Below, one piece after another: positions 31,895 to 39,655 of a stretch of DNA of 47,569 bases. This DNA is from Streptomyces sp. NRRL F-2580 (lineage in GTDB: Bacteria > Actinomycetota > Actinomycetes > Streptomycetales > Streptomycetaceae), in contig NZ_JOIR01000045.1 of the NCBI RefSeq assembly GCF_000720115.1, forward strand, positions 1 through 47,569, given 5' to 3'. The translations under genes were made by a program, and so were the position numbers. The notes below the pieces were generated by a model. The model did not search any database and was not told the DNA's origin. It saw only the letters and a list, made by a program, of their open reading frames with translations. Position 1 is the stretch's first letter. Each line of letters opens with the position of its first letter.

Positions 31895-33808
31895 TCATGC
31901 TCCCGGCACCGGTGCCGCGCCGCCCGAGGCCAGGTCGGCAGGCGTGTCCGCCGCCGCGAACTGCGTGCGGTACAGCTCCTCGTACCGCCCGCCCGCCGCC
32001 AGCAGCTCGGTGTGCGTGCCCCGTTCCACGATCCGGCCGTCTTCGACCACGAGGATCAGGTCCGCCGCCTGTACGGTCGACAGCCGGTGCGCGATCACCA
32101 CCGCCGTCCGGCCCGCCAGCGCCTCGCCCAGCGCCTCCTGCACCGCCGCCTCCGAGGTGGAGTCCAGGTGCGCGGTGGCCTCGTCGAGGATCACCACCCG
32201 CTGCCGGGCCAGCAGCAGCCGCGCGATGGTCAGCCGCTGCCGTTCCCCGCCCGACAGCCGGTAGCCGCGCTCACCGACCACCGTGTCCAGCCCGTCCGGC
32301 AGCGAGGCGACCAGCCCGTCGAGGCGCGAGCGCCGCAGGGCCTCCCAGACCTCCTCCTCGGTGGCCTCCGGCCGGGCCAGCAGCAGGTTGGCCCGTACCG
32401 ACTCGTGGAACAGGTGCCCGTCCTGGGTGACCATGCCGAGGGTCTCGCGGATCGAGTCGGCCGTCAGGTCCCGTACGTCGATCCCGCCGAGGCGCACCGT
32501 GCCCGCGTCGGCGTCGTACAGCCGCGGCAGCAGCTGCGCGATCGTCGACTTGCCGGCGCCGGACGAGCCGACCAAGGCGATCATCTGGCCGGGCTCGGCG
32601 CGGAAGGACACCTCGTGCAGCACCTGCGTACCGCCCCGGGCGTCGAGGGTGGCGACCTCCTCCAGGGAGGCGAGCGAGACCTTGTCGGCGGCGGGGTAGC
32701 CGAAGGAGACCCGGTCGAACTCCACGGTCACCGGCCCCTCCGGCACCCGGCGGGCGTCCGGCTTCTGCGCGATGAGCGGCTTCAGGTCGAGGATCTCGAA
32801 GACCCGCTCGAAGCTCACCATCGCGCTCATCACCTCGACGCGGGCGCCGGCGAGCGCGGTCAGCGGGGCGTACAGCCGGGTCAGGAGCAGGGCGAGGGCG
32901 ACGACGGAGCCGGCGTCCAGGGAACCGCGCAGGGCGTAGAACCCGCCGAGCCCGTAGACGAGCGCGAGGGCCAGGGCCGAGACGAGGGTGAGCGCCGTGA
33001 TGAAGGCCGACTGGGCCATCGCCGTACGGATCCCGATGTCCCGCACCCGCGCCGCCCGCGCCGCGAACTCCGCGGACTCGTCGGCGGGCCGGCCGAACAG
33101 CTTGACCAGCGTGGCGCCGGGGGCGGAGAACCGCTCCGTCATCTGGGTGCCCATCGCGGCGTTCAGCGCGGAGGCCTCCCGCTGCATCGCCGCCATCCGC
33201 GCCCCCATGCGGCGGGCCGGCAGCACGAACACCGGCAGCAGCACCAGCGCCAGCAGGGTGATCTGCCAGGAGATGCTCAGCATCACGGTGAGGGTCAGCA
33301 GCAGGGTCACGGTGTTGGAGACCACCCCCGACAGGGTGTTGCTGAAGGCCCGTTGGGCGCCGATCACGTCGTTGTTCAGCCGGCTGACCAGCGCCCCCGT
33401 CCGGGTGCGGGTGAAGAAGGCGACCGGCATCCGCTGCACGTGGTCGAAGACCGCCGTCCGCAGATCCAGGATCAGTCCCTCGCCGAGGGTCGCGGAGAGC
33501 CGGCGGGTCAGCAGCCCCAGCCCGGCCTCCGCGACCGCGATCAGCGCGATGAGCAGGGCGAGCCGGGTGACGGCCGCGCCGTCCCGGCCGTCGACGATGG
33601 CGGTGACGACCCAGCTGGCGAGCACCGGGGTGGCCACCGCGAGCAGCGCGGTCACCACGCTCAGCAGGAGGAAGAGGGTGAGCCCGCGCCGGTGCGGGCG
33701 GGCGAAGGCGGCGACGCGGCGCAGACCGGCCCGGGAGAGCGGGCGACGGTCCTGCTGGGCGTTGATCGCGCTGTGCAGCGAGGTCCAGGCGGTGACTTCC
33801 ATGTCCAT
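31895..33808 (-). CDS. ABC exporter, fused permease and ATPase
   Basis: A 637-residue half-transporter with six membrane segments (about residues 42-330) followed by an ATPase domain. Walker A is GSSGAGKST (414-422), the signature is LSGGERQRL (518-526), Walker B is VVILDE (538-543) and the H-loop is His574 in AHRLSTV, so all motifs are intact. It resembles multidrug/lipid exporters that work as homodimers. A MerR-type promoter lies directly upstream and puts the ATG at 33808 at the probable transcript start (leaderless). It heads a unit with the VOC and perhaps HIT genes, and diverges from the adenylation-like gene. Confidence 0.93.
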   Translation of the reverse strand: MDMEVTAWTSLHSAINAQQDRRPLSRAGLRRVAAFARPHRRGLTLFLLLSVVTALLAVATPVLASWVVTAIVDGRDGAAVTRLALLIALIAVAEAGLGLLTRRLSATLGEGLILDLRTAVFDHVQRMPVAFFTRTRTGALVSRLNNDVIGAQRAFSNTLSGVVSNTVTLLLTLTVMLSISWQITLLALVLLPVFVLPARRMGARMAAMQREASALNAAMGTQMTERFSAPGATLVKLFGRPADESAEFAARAARVRDIGIRTAMAQSAFITALTLVSALALALVYGLGGFYALRGSLDAGSVVALALLLTRLYAPLTALAGARVEVMSAMVSFERVFEILDLKPLIAQKPDARRVPEGPVTVEFDRVSFGYPAADKVSLASLEEVATLDARGGTQVLHEVSFRAEPGQMIALVGSSGAGKSTIAQLLPRLYDADAGTVRLGGIDVRDLTADSIRETLGMVTQDGHLFHESVRANLLLARPEATEEEVWEALRRSRLDGLVASLPDGLDTVVGERGYRLSGGERQRLTIARLLLARQRVVILDEATAHLDSTSEAAVQEALGEALAGRTAVVIAHRLSTVQAADLILVVEDGRIVERGTHTELLAAGGRYEELYRTQFAAADTPADLASGGAAPVPGA

Positions 33809-33815
33809 GACCGGA

Positions 33816-33846
33816 ACGCTAGGACCTCAACTTGACCTGAGGTCAA
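33816..33846 (-). promoter_or_regulatory. MerR-type promoter for the ABC exporter, 19-bp spacer
   Basis: On the minus strand TTGACC (-35, 33841-33846) and TAGCGT (-10, 33816-33821) are 19 bases apart. The spacer overlaps the dyad ACCTCA-N8-TGAGGT. The -10 ends 7 bases before the ATG at 33808. A second overlapping dyad, CTTGACCTGAGGTCAAG (33831-33847), is a near-perfect 17-bp palindrome. The geometry is that of MerR-family-activated promoters and is the same as at 21462-21492. Confidence 0.65.
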
Positions 33847-33948
33847 GGTTTCGGTGCCGGACCGCCCGCAGGTGTCGCCAACTCCGCCCCGTACGAAGGA
33901 TTTTCGTCTTCCGTGTCCACTGTCGGTGCCCGGTGGCATCATCGGTCC

Positions 33949-35976
33949 ATGACGCAGGGATCCGAGTCCGTACGCTTCGGCAAGCGAACCGCCGACACCG
34001 TCCTGCACCGCTTCGAGCAGTGGGCCCGGGACACCCCCGGGGCCCACGCCCTCATCGCCGGCCCCGAGAGCCTCACCTACGGGCAACTGGACGAGCGGGC
34101 CGACCGGCTGGCACACCGTCTGCTCGCCGCCGGCCTGCCGCCCGGCGGCCTCGTCGCCATCGGCACCGCCCGGCAGGCCGAACTGGTCGTCGCCGTCCTC
34201 GCCGCCCTCAAGGCCGGCGGGACGTACGTGGTCGTCGACGCCGAGACCCCGCTCACCGGGCAGCGCCAGCTCACCGCGGCCGATCCCTTCGTCCTGCTCA
34301 CCCATCTCGCCCACCGGGCCGCCCTCGACAACGGCAGCGGCCTGAAGGTGATCCGCCTCGGCGCGGAGGCCGGCGGGATCGCCGGACAGCGCGGGGACCA
34401 GCCGGCAGATCGGCCCGAGGCGCAGGCGCCCGCGCTGCCGTCGGCCCCGGCGGCCGGCCACGGCGCCGCCCTGCTGTTCACCGGGGCGGCCGAACCGCGC
34501 GCCGTCCCCGTCAGCCACGGCCTGCTGCTCGCCGCCCACGACAGCTGGGCCGAGGTGGCCCGGCTCACCCCGGCGGACCGGCACCTGATCACGGCCGGCA
34601 CGGACGTCACCGCCTTCGCCGCGGGCTGGACCGGCGCGCTGTGCTCGGGCGGCGCCCTCGTCCTTCCCCGGCAGTCCCCCTGGAAGCCCGACGACATCCG
34701 TGCGGCGGTGGAGGGCGAGCACGTCACCGTCCTGCACACCGACCCGGCCACCGCCCTCGACCTGCTGAGGGGCGAAGAGGGGCCGGGCACCGCCTACCGT
34801 TCGCTGCGGCTGCTCGCCGTCTCCGGCGACCGCCTCTACCTCGACGACCAGGCGGCCCTGCAGGTCCTGCTCCGGCCCGGCGCCCGGGTGCTCAACGTCT
34901 ACGGGCTCGCCGAGAGCGCGGGCACCGGCGCCTGGTTCGAACTGCCGCAGCTGCCCCGCCCGCTCGACGACCCGGAGGAGCTCTCCCTGCTCGGCACCCC
35001 CTTCCCGGGCCACCGCGTCGAAGTCCGCGACGGGCAGATCCGCCTCACCCCGCCCGGCGCCGGTGACGCGATACCCACCGGCGACCTGGGCCTGCTCCGC
35101 GAGGACGGACTGCTGGAGTTCGGCGGCCGGCTCGGGGACCGCATAACCCTGCCCGGCGGACGCTCCGTCCACCCCTACCCGATCGAGTCCGCGATCCGCA
35201 GCCACGAGGGCATCGGCTCGGTGATCGTGAACGGGGTCGACAGCGCACGCGGCCCGCGCCGCCTCGTCGCCTACGTCGCCCCGCCCACCGGCGGCTCCTC
35301 GGCACGCCCGGCCGCCCCACTGCCCGACATCGAGGAGCTGCGCGAGCACCTGTCGGGGAAAGTGCCCAGGGAGGAGACCCCGCGCACCGTGATCCGGCTG
35401 CGCGCCCTGCCCCGCAACCGGGCCGGCCGGGAGGACCGGGCCGCCCTGCCGCTGCCCGTCCTGCCCGCCGCCAAGGCGGTGGCACGCGGCGGGAGCACGT
35501 CCGGGAAGTACGGGTCCGCCCCGGCCGGAGAGTCACTCCCGGCCTCCTGCGTGGGCTGCGGGGGAGTCGGCCTGGGCTTCGTCGCCCTGATCCTCACGAA
35601 TCTCCTCTGGCCCGGATCGACCGACCTCACCGGGGTGCCGCAGCCCTGGGCGTTCCTCTTCTCCGTCCTCTACCTGTTCGAGTGCGCCGCCTTCGGCGTC
35701 GGGGTGGTCTTCCTCTTCGGGGGCCGCGCCCGGATGCGGAGCCGGGGCCGCGGCCGCCGCATCACCGCGGCCGCCCATGTGGCGGTGTCCTACCTCCTGC
35801 TGGCCTGGTGGCCGCAGGACAACCTCTACCGGCTGGCGGCCAAGCAGGACTGGCCGCGGCAGGCCGCGCTCGTCTACTCCTTCAACATCCCCCTGATGAT
35901 CGCGGGAGCCGTCGTCGCCGCCTACCTCGTCGCGAAACCGGCCGATCCGTTCGACTTCGACGAGGACGACGACTGA
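33949..35976 (+). CDS. Adenylation-like (AMP-binding) protein fused to a membrane domain
   Basis: A 675-residue fusion. Residues 10-505 follow the order of NRPS-type adenylation domains: LTYGQLDERADRLAHRLLAAG (A1), LAALKAGGTYVVVDAETP (A2), LNVYGLAESAG at 315-325 (A5), IPTGDLGLLREDG (A7), FGGRLGDRITLPGGRSV (A8) and LPRNRAGREDRAALPLP at 488-504 (A10). The A3 phosphate loop, usually SGTTGxPKG, is degenerate here (LLFTGAAEPRAVPVSHG, 176-191), and the A10 lysine of the NGKxDR motif is replaced (AGRED). A CVGC pair (534-537) precedes four membrane segments (about 538-555, 568-592, 606-622, 640-662) and an acidic FDFDEDDD end. No carrier domain is present. It may bind rather than activate a substrate at the membrane. 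Confidence 0.85.
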   Translation: MTQGSESVRFGKRTADTVLHRFEQWARDTPGAHALIAGPESLTYGQLDERADRLAHRLLAAGLPPGGLVAIGTARQAELVVAVLAALKAGGTYVVVDAETPLTGQRQLTAADPFVLLTHLAHRAALDNGSGLKVIRLGAEAGGIAGQRGDQPADRPEAQAPALPSAPAAGHGAALLFTGAAEPRAVPVSHGLLLAAHDSWAEVARLTPADRHLITAGTDVTAFAAGWTGALCSGGALVLPRQSPWKPDDIRAAVEGEHVTVLHTDPATALDLLRGEEGPGTAYRSLRLLAVSGDRLYLDDQAALQVLLRPGARVLNVYGLAESAGTGAWFELPQLPRPLDDPEELSLLGTPFPGHRVEVRDGQIRLTPPGAGDAIPTGDLGLLREDGLLEFGGRLGDRITLPGGRSVHPYPIESAIRSHEGIGSVIVNGVDSARGPRRLVAYVAPPTGGSSARPAAPLPDIEELREHLSGKVPREETPRTVIRLRALPRNRAGREDRAALPLPVLPAAKAVARGGSTSGKYGSAPAGESLPASCVGCGGVGLGFVALILTNLLWPGSTDLTGVPQPWAFLFSVLYLFECAAFGVGVVFLFGGRARMRSRGRGRRITAAAHVAVSYLLLAWWPQDNLYRLAAKQDWPRQAALVYSFNIPLMIAGAVVAAYLVAKPADPFDFDEDDD

Positions 35977-36005
35977 GTGGTCGGGGGGCCCGCGGGCGGC
36001 CCGGG

Positions 36006-37832
36006 CTATCGGGTGAGCGTGCCGAAGTCCGCGCCGACCGCGCGGGCGCCGGCCCGTACCAGGGCCTCGGCCGCGTCCAGCGTGTCCCTGTCGTGCGCGG
36101 CCACCAGCACGCCCAGCCAGGGCTCCGGTTCGAACGCCCCCGTCGGGATGGCCGGGACGAACACGGCCCCGAGCCCCGCGCAGCCCCGGGCCAGGCCCGC
36201 GCACAACTCGTCCAGCTGGGCCTCGGGCAGCCGCGCGCCGAGCTCCACCCGGTCGGCGATCCGTACGAGGTGCCCCGCGCCCCGCAGCACGTCGAGCCGG
36301 GCCGCCACCATGAAGGCGACGGACGGTCCCGTCAGCCGCAGGTTCGTCTCGGTCGGTGCGAGCCGGCCGGCGCCGTCGGCGACGAAGTCCACGTCGAACC
36401 AGCCCCGGTAGCCGGACTCCGCCAGTTCCCGGCCCACCGCCGCCCCGAAGGCGGCGAGCGGCTTCTCCGCCCACGCGGGCACCACCCCGGGGCCGACCGT
36501 GGCGCCCCGGTAGCAGCCGTCCGTCACGTCCATCACCGCCCCGCCGACCTCGTGCACCCGGCCCTCCCCGTCCACGAATCCGTCGTAGGTGAGGTCTCGC
36601 GGACCCTCGCCCTCCGCCGGACCGGCCACGTACTCCTCCACCAGCAGCGGCCCGCGCGGCAGCCGCCGCAGCACGGCGCGGGCCCCGCCCACGGCCCGGA
36701 CCCGATCGGGGGTGACCACCGTGGTGCCCGAACCCCCGACACCGTGCTCCGATTTCAGAACAGTGCTCTCGCCCGCCCTGGTCCGGGCCGCCAGCAGCCG
36801 GGCCGCCGCCCACCGGCCGGCGGCCGGCCACTGCGCGGGGAGCACGATCCCGGGATGCCCGCCGTCCGCCAGGATCCGCCCGAACAGCGCGTGCGCCGCG
36901 GACTTCGACTCGTAGCGCAGCTCCCCCTCCCGCCACGGCCGGCCCGCGAGCCGGCCGAACGGCCGGGTCCGCCCCCACGGTACGAGGGGCAGCCCGGCCC
37001 CGGTCAGCAGCGCGGCCAGGGCCGGCCGGGCCCGTGCGGCATCGCACAGGCCGGGATCCCCTTCCGCCAGGCCGTCGTACACCTCGACCTCCGACCAGCC
37101 CAGCTGGCGGCCGACCAGCTCGGTCCAGCCCTTCGGGACGGGTCGGGGCAGGAGCAGAGCGGCCGGGTCCGGGCTGTAGAAGGCGGCCAGGCAGGCGTAG
37201 TGGTGCGCGGCCGCCTGACCGCGGTCGAGGGAGGCGTCGGCGAACTGCGCGTTGAACTCCGCCACGTTGCCCACGTGCACGGCCCGCCCGCCCCCGGTCC
37301 ATGCCCGCGCCCAGCCGGCGAGCGCGACGGGAGCCGCCTCGAACCGCACCAGGGCCGTCGCGTCCTCCGGAGCCGTCGCGTCCGTCGCGTCCTCCGGAGC
37401 CGTCGTGTCCGCCGGAGCCGTCGCGTCCGCAGGACCGGCCACCGCCACCGCCCCCATGGCCCGGTAGAACCCGGCCGCGTGCGGATCGGCGTCGATCACC
37501 AGCCGGCGCACCCCCAGCTCCACGGCCCGACGCAGCGCGTCCCGGTACAGCAGCCGCCCCACGCCCTGCCCGATCGCCGACGGTTCGACGAAGAGCAGTC
37601 CCAACGCGGCCAGCGGGGGAGCCCCCTCCAGGGAGGCGACCCCGACGACCTCCCCCCGCCCGTTCTCGGCCACGACGATCCGGCGGGCCGTCACCTCGCC
37701 GGGGCGGATCCGCAGTTCCGGCGCGCACGTGGCGAGGAAGCCGGCGCCGTACCCCCAGTGCGCCTTGGACCGCATGACCAGCTCGGTCAGGCCCCCCGCC
37801 TCGACCGCCCGCGCGGCCCTGACCTTTACCAT
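36006..37832 (-). CDS. GNAT acetyltransferase/ATP-grasp ligase fusion
   Basis: A 608-residue two-enzyme fusion. Residues 1-132 are a GNAT domain with the acetyl-CoA loop FVEPSAIGQGVGRLLYRDAL. A 27-residue Ala/Thr/Asp/Pro repeat linker (134-160) follows. Residues ~165-608 are ATP-grasp-like: lysine and glycine loop VLKSEHGVGGSGT (358-370), hinge LLVEEYV, acidic strand FDVDFVAD and metal site PTETNLRLTGPS (493-504). ATP-grasp enzymes form amide bonds through acyl phosphates, so the protein could ligate amino acids or similar acids and acetylate a product. The ATG at 37832 has a GGGGAGG ribosome site. It is convergent with the adenylation-like gene, 29 bases away. Confidence 0.86.
   Translation of the reverse strand: MVKVRAARAVEAGGLTELVMRSKAHWGYGAGFLATCAPELRIRPGEVTARRIVVAENGRGEVVGVASLEGAPPLAALGLLFVEPSAIGQGVGRLLYRDALRRAVELGVRRLVIDADPHAAGFYRAMGAVAVAGPADATAPADTTAPEDATDATAPEDATALVRFEAAPVALAGWARAWTGGGRAVHVGNVAEFNAQFADASLDRGQAAAHHYACLAAFYSPDPAALLLPRPVPKGWTELVGRQLGWSEVEVYDGLAEGDPGLCDAARARPALAALLTGAGLPLVPWGRTRPFGRLAGRPWREGELRYESKSAAHALFGRILADGGHPGIVLPAQWPAAGRWAAARLLAARTRAGESTVLKSEHGVGGSGTTVVTPDRVRAVGGARAVLRRLPRGPLLVEEYVAGPAEGEGPRDLTYDGFVDGEGRVHEVGGAVMDVTDGCYRGATVGPGVVPAWAEKPLAAFGAAVGRELAESGYRGWFDVDFVADGAGRLAPTETNLRLTGPSVAFMVAARLDVLRGAGHLVRIADRVELGARLPEAQLDELCAGLARGCAGLGAVFVPAIPTGAFEPEPWLGVLVAAHDRDTLDAAEALVRAGARAVGADFGTLTR
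37370..37440. repeat. Short imperfect repeats in the fusion linker
   Basis: Units around GTCCTCCGGAGCCGTCGCGT recur three to four times with small changes and encode the Ala-Thr-Ala-Pro-Glu-Asp linker between the two enzyme domains. It is likely a slippage-prone spacer. Confidence 0.6.
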
Positions 37833-37927
37833 TTCCTGACCTCCCCATGGTCCGCCGCAAGGCCGTGCGATAGATTCGGCCTCCCCACGGCACATACTTT
37901 CCCACCCACGCGGAGACAGGCTTCTCA

Positions 37928-38350
37928 ATGAGCGACATCATCAACGGGCTTGGCCGCACCAGCGCCTACGGCGCCCTCGGCCTGGTCCTGCTGATCCTCG
38001 GCATCGTCCTCGTGGACGTGCTGACGCCCGGGAAGCTTCCGAAGCAGATCTGGGAGGAGCGCAACCGCAACGCGGCCCTCTTCCTCAGCTCCGCGCTCCT
38101 CGGCATCGGCGGCATCGTCTTCACCTCGATCTGGACGACCTACCAGGACTTCGGCAAGGGCCTGGCGTCGACCGCGGCGTTCGGCGTGCTGGGCCTGCTC
38201 CTGATGGCGGTCGCCTTCCTGGTGCTCGATCTGGTGACCCCGGGCAAGCTCGGCGCCATCGTCGTCGACCCGGAGCCCCACCCGGCGGTCTGGGTCTCGG
38301 CCGCCTGCAACCTGGCCGTGGCCGCGATCGTCGCCGCCTCGATCGCCTGA
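37928..38350 (+). CDS. DUF350 family membrane protein
   Basis: A 140-residue protein with four membrane segments arranged as two similar halves. Each half ends in a VDVLTPGKLPKQIW- or LDLVTPGKLGAIV-type loop, the repeated TPGKL signature of DUF350. The role is unknown; E. coli YjfL is a relative. The ATG at 37928 has GGAGAC upstream. It diverges from the GNAT/ATP-grasp gene with 95 bases between starts and is followed by a strong terminator. In many genomes DUF350 genes lie near ATP-grasp ligase genes, which fits the neighbour here. Confidence 0.88.
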   Translation: MSDIINGLGRTSAYGALGLVLLILGIVLVDVLTPGKLPKQIWEERNRNAALFLSSALLGIGGIVFTSIWTTYQDFGKGLASTAAFGVLGLLLMAVAFLVLDLVTPGKLGAIVVDPEPHPAVWVSAACNLAVAAIVAASIA

Positions 38351-38367
38351 CGCGGAGCACCCGTACG

Positions 38368-38409
38368 CGACGAGAGCGCCGCTCCCTCCGGGGAGCGGCG
38401 CTCTCGTCG
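38368..38409. terminator. Perfect 19-bp hairpin terminator
   Basis: The arm at 38368-38386 (starting CGACGAGAGC) pairs perfectly with 38391-38409 around a TCCG tetraloop. It lies 18 bases after the DUF350 stop and 11 bases from the end of the convergent acyltransferase gene, so it can act on both. Confidence 0.9.
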
Positions 38410-38419
38410 TAGGCGGGGG

Positions 38420-39655
38420 CTACGCGAGACCCAGCGCGAACACCGCGAACCCCGCCGCCAGCAGCCCCGCCACCGTCCGGCGCAGCGCCCGGCCCCCGCG
38501 CACTCCCTCCGGCGGACGCTCGAACCGGCGCGCGTACCGGGCGATGCCCACCAGCAGCGCCGCGAACACCGGCATCCACGCCACCCGCGCCGCGATCCAG
38601 CCCAGGCTGTCCGGAGCCGTCGTCAGCCCGGCCGGCCCGCCCCCGCCCACGAACGAGCCGGGTACGGCCGCGGCCAGCATGGCCGTCTGGTGCCAGCACA
38701 GGATCGTCATCGCGCACAGGTTGATCACGACCACCGGGGCCCACAGGACCGGCCGGGCCAGCAGCTTCGCCAGCCGGTCGCGCAGCAGGATCGCCGCACC
38801 CGACTGGGCCGAGGCCAGGGCCAGTACCAGCAGCGACGGCGGATGCGAGTTGGTCCGCGCGGCTCCCGGTACGCCGACCATCGACGCCGGATAGTGGAAG
38901 ACCGTCAGCAGCGCCGCGAACAGCAGGGTCCCGCCGGCCAGCAGCAGCCAGGCCCCGCGCCGCCCGATCCGCCGCTCGCCCCACGAGACGCCCAGCTGGT
39001 ACGCGAACAGCCAGCCCGGCAGGATGTTCACCAGGGACAGCCAGGACGGTACGGAATCGGCGAGCGGCCCGTAGCGCAGGAAGTCCACCACGGCCACCGA
39101 ACCGAGCAGCGGGGCCGCCGCCCAGCCGCCGAGGCGGCCCGCCGCCCGCACGCAGTACGGGGTCAGCGCGGTGACCACCACGTACACCCCGACGAACCAG
39201 AGCGGCTGGATCACCAGCGTCGCGCCGGTGCGCAGCGAGGCCTCCGGCACCCCGGTCGCATACAGCACCGGCGCGGCCAGCGCCCACACCGCGGTGACCC
39301 CGAGCACCGGCCGGCCCAGCCGGACGATCCGGCCCTTCAGCCAGGCGCCCGCCGAACCGGGGCGGCGCCCGTAGGAGAGCGCCGAGGCGTAGCCGCCGAC
39401 CAGGAAGAAGATGCCGAGCATCTGGAGCACCCAACTGGCGGGCGCCAGAGCGCCGAAGGCCGACAGCGGGCTGGCGTTGTGCAGCCCGCCGTCGGAGTCG
39501 AGGGTGAAGCCGCCGAGCAGCCAGTGGCCGGTCGGCACGGCGAGCAGCGCCAGGGCGCGCAGCCCGTCGACCGCCCGGTCGCGGTGGGCGGGGGTCTGCC
39601 GGTCGATCCGCTCGGCGGCCTTCCTCAGCGGGGCCAGGGCGGCGGAGGGGCTCAT
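38420..39655 (-). CDS. Membrane acyltransferase (acyltransferase 3 family)
   Basis: A 411-residue integral membrane protein with about ten membrane segments. The N-terminal RDRAVDGLRALALLAVPTGH carries the family's conserved arginine and histidine, and FFLVGGYASALSYGRRPGS and LWFVGVYVVVTALTP-type segments follow. These enzymes O-acetylate or acylate sugars and small molecules at the membrane. Start at 39655 (MSPSAALAPLRKA). It overlaps the preceding hydrolase gene by 4 bases, so the two are translationally coupled. Substrate unknown. Confidence 0.88.
   Translation of the reverse strand: MSPSAALAPLRKAAERIDRQTPAHRDRAVDGLRALALLAVPTGHWLLGGFTLDSDGGLHNASPLSAFGALAPASWVLQMLGIFFLVGGYASALSYGRRPGSAGAWLKGRIVRLGRPVLGVTAVWALAAPVLYATGVPEASLRTGATLVIQPLWFVGVYVVVTALTPYCVRAAGRLGGWAAAPLLGSVAVVDFLRYGPLADSVPSWLSLVNILPGWLFAYQLGVSWGERRIGRRGAWLLLAGGTLLFAALLTVFHYPASMVGVPGAARTNSHPPSLLVLALASAQSGAAILLRDRLAKLLARPVLWAPVVVINLCAMTILCWHQTAMLAAAVPGSFVGGGGPAGLTTAPDSLGWIAARVAWMPVFAALLVGIARYARRFERPPEGVRGGRALRRTVAGLLAAGFAVFALGLA

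Noticed and set aside
31832..33835. Long plus-strand frame opposite the ABC exporter
   Set aside because: Shadow frame rich in Arg/Gln/Gly. The minus strand carries all ABC motifs.
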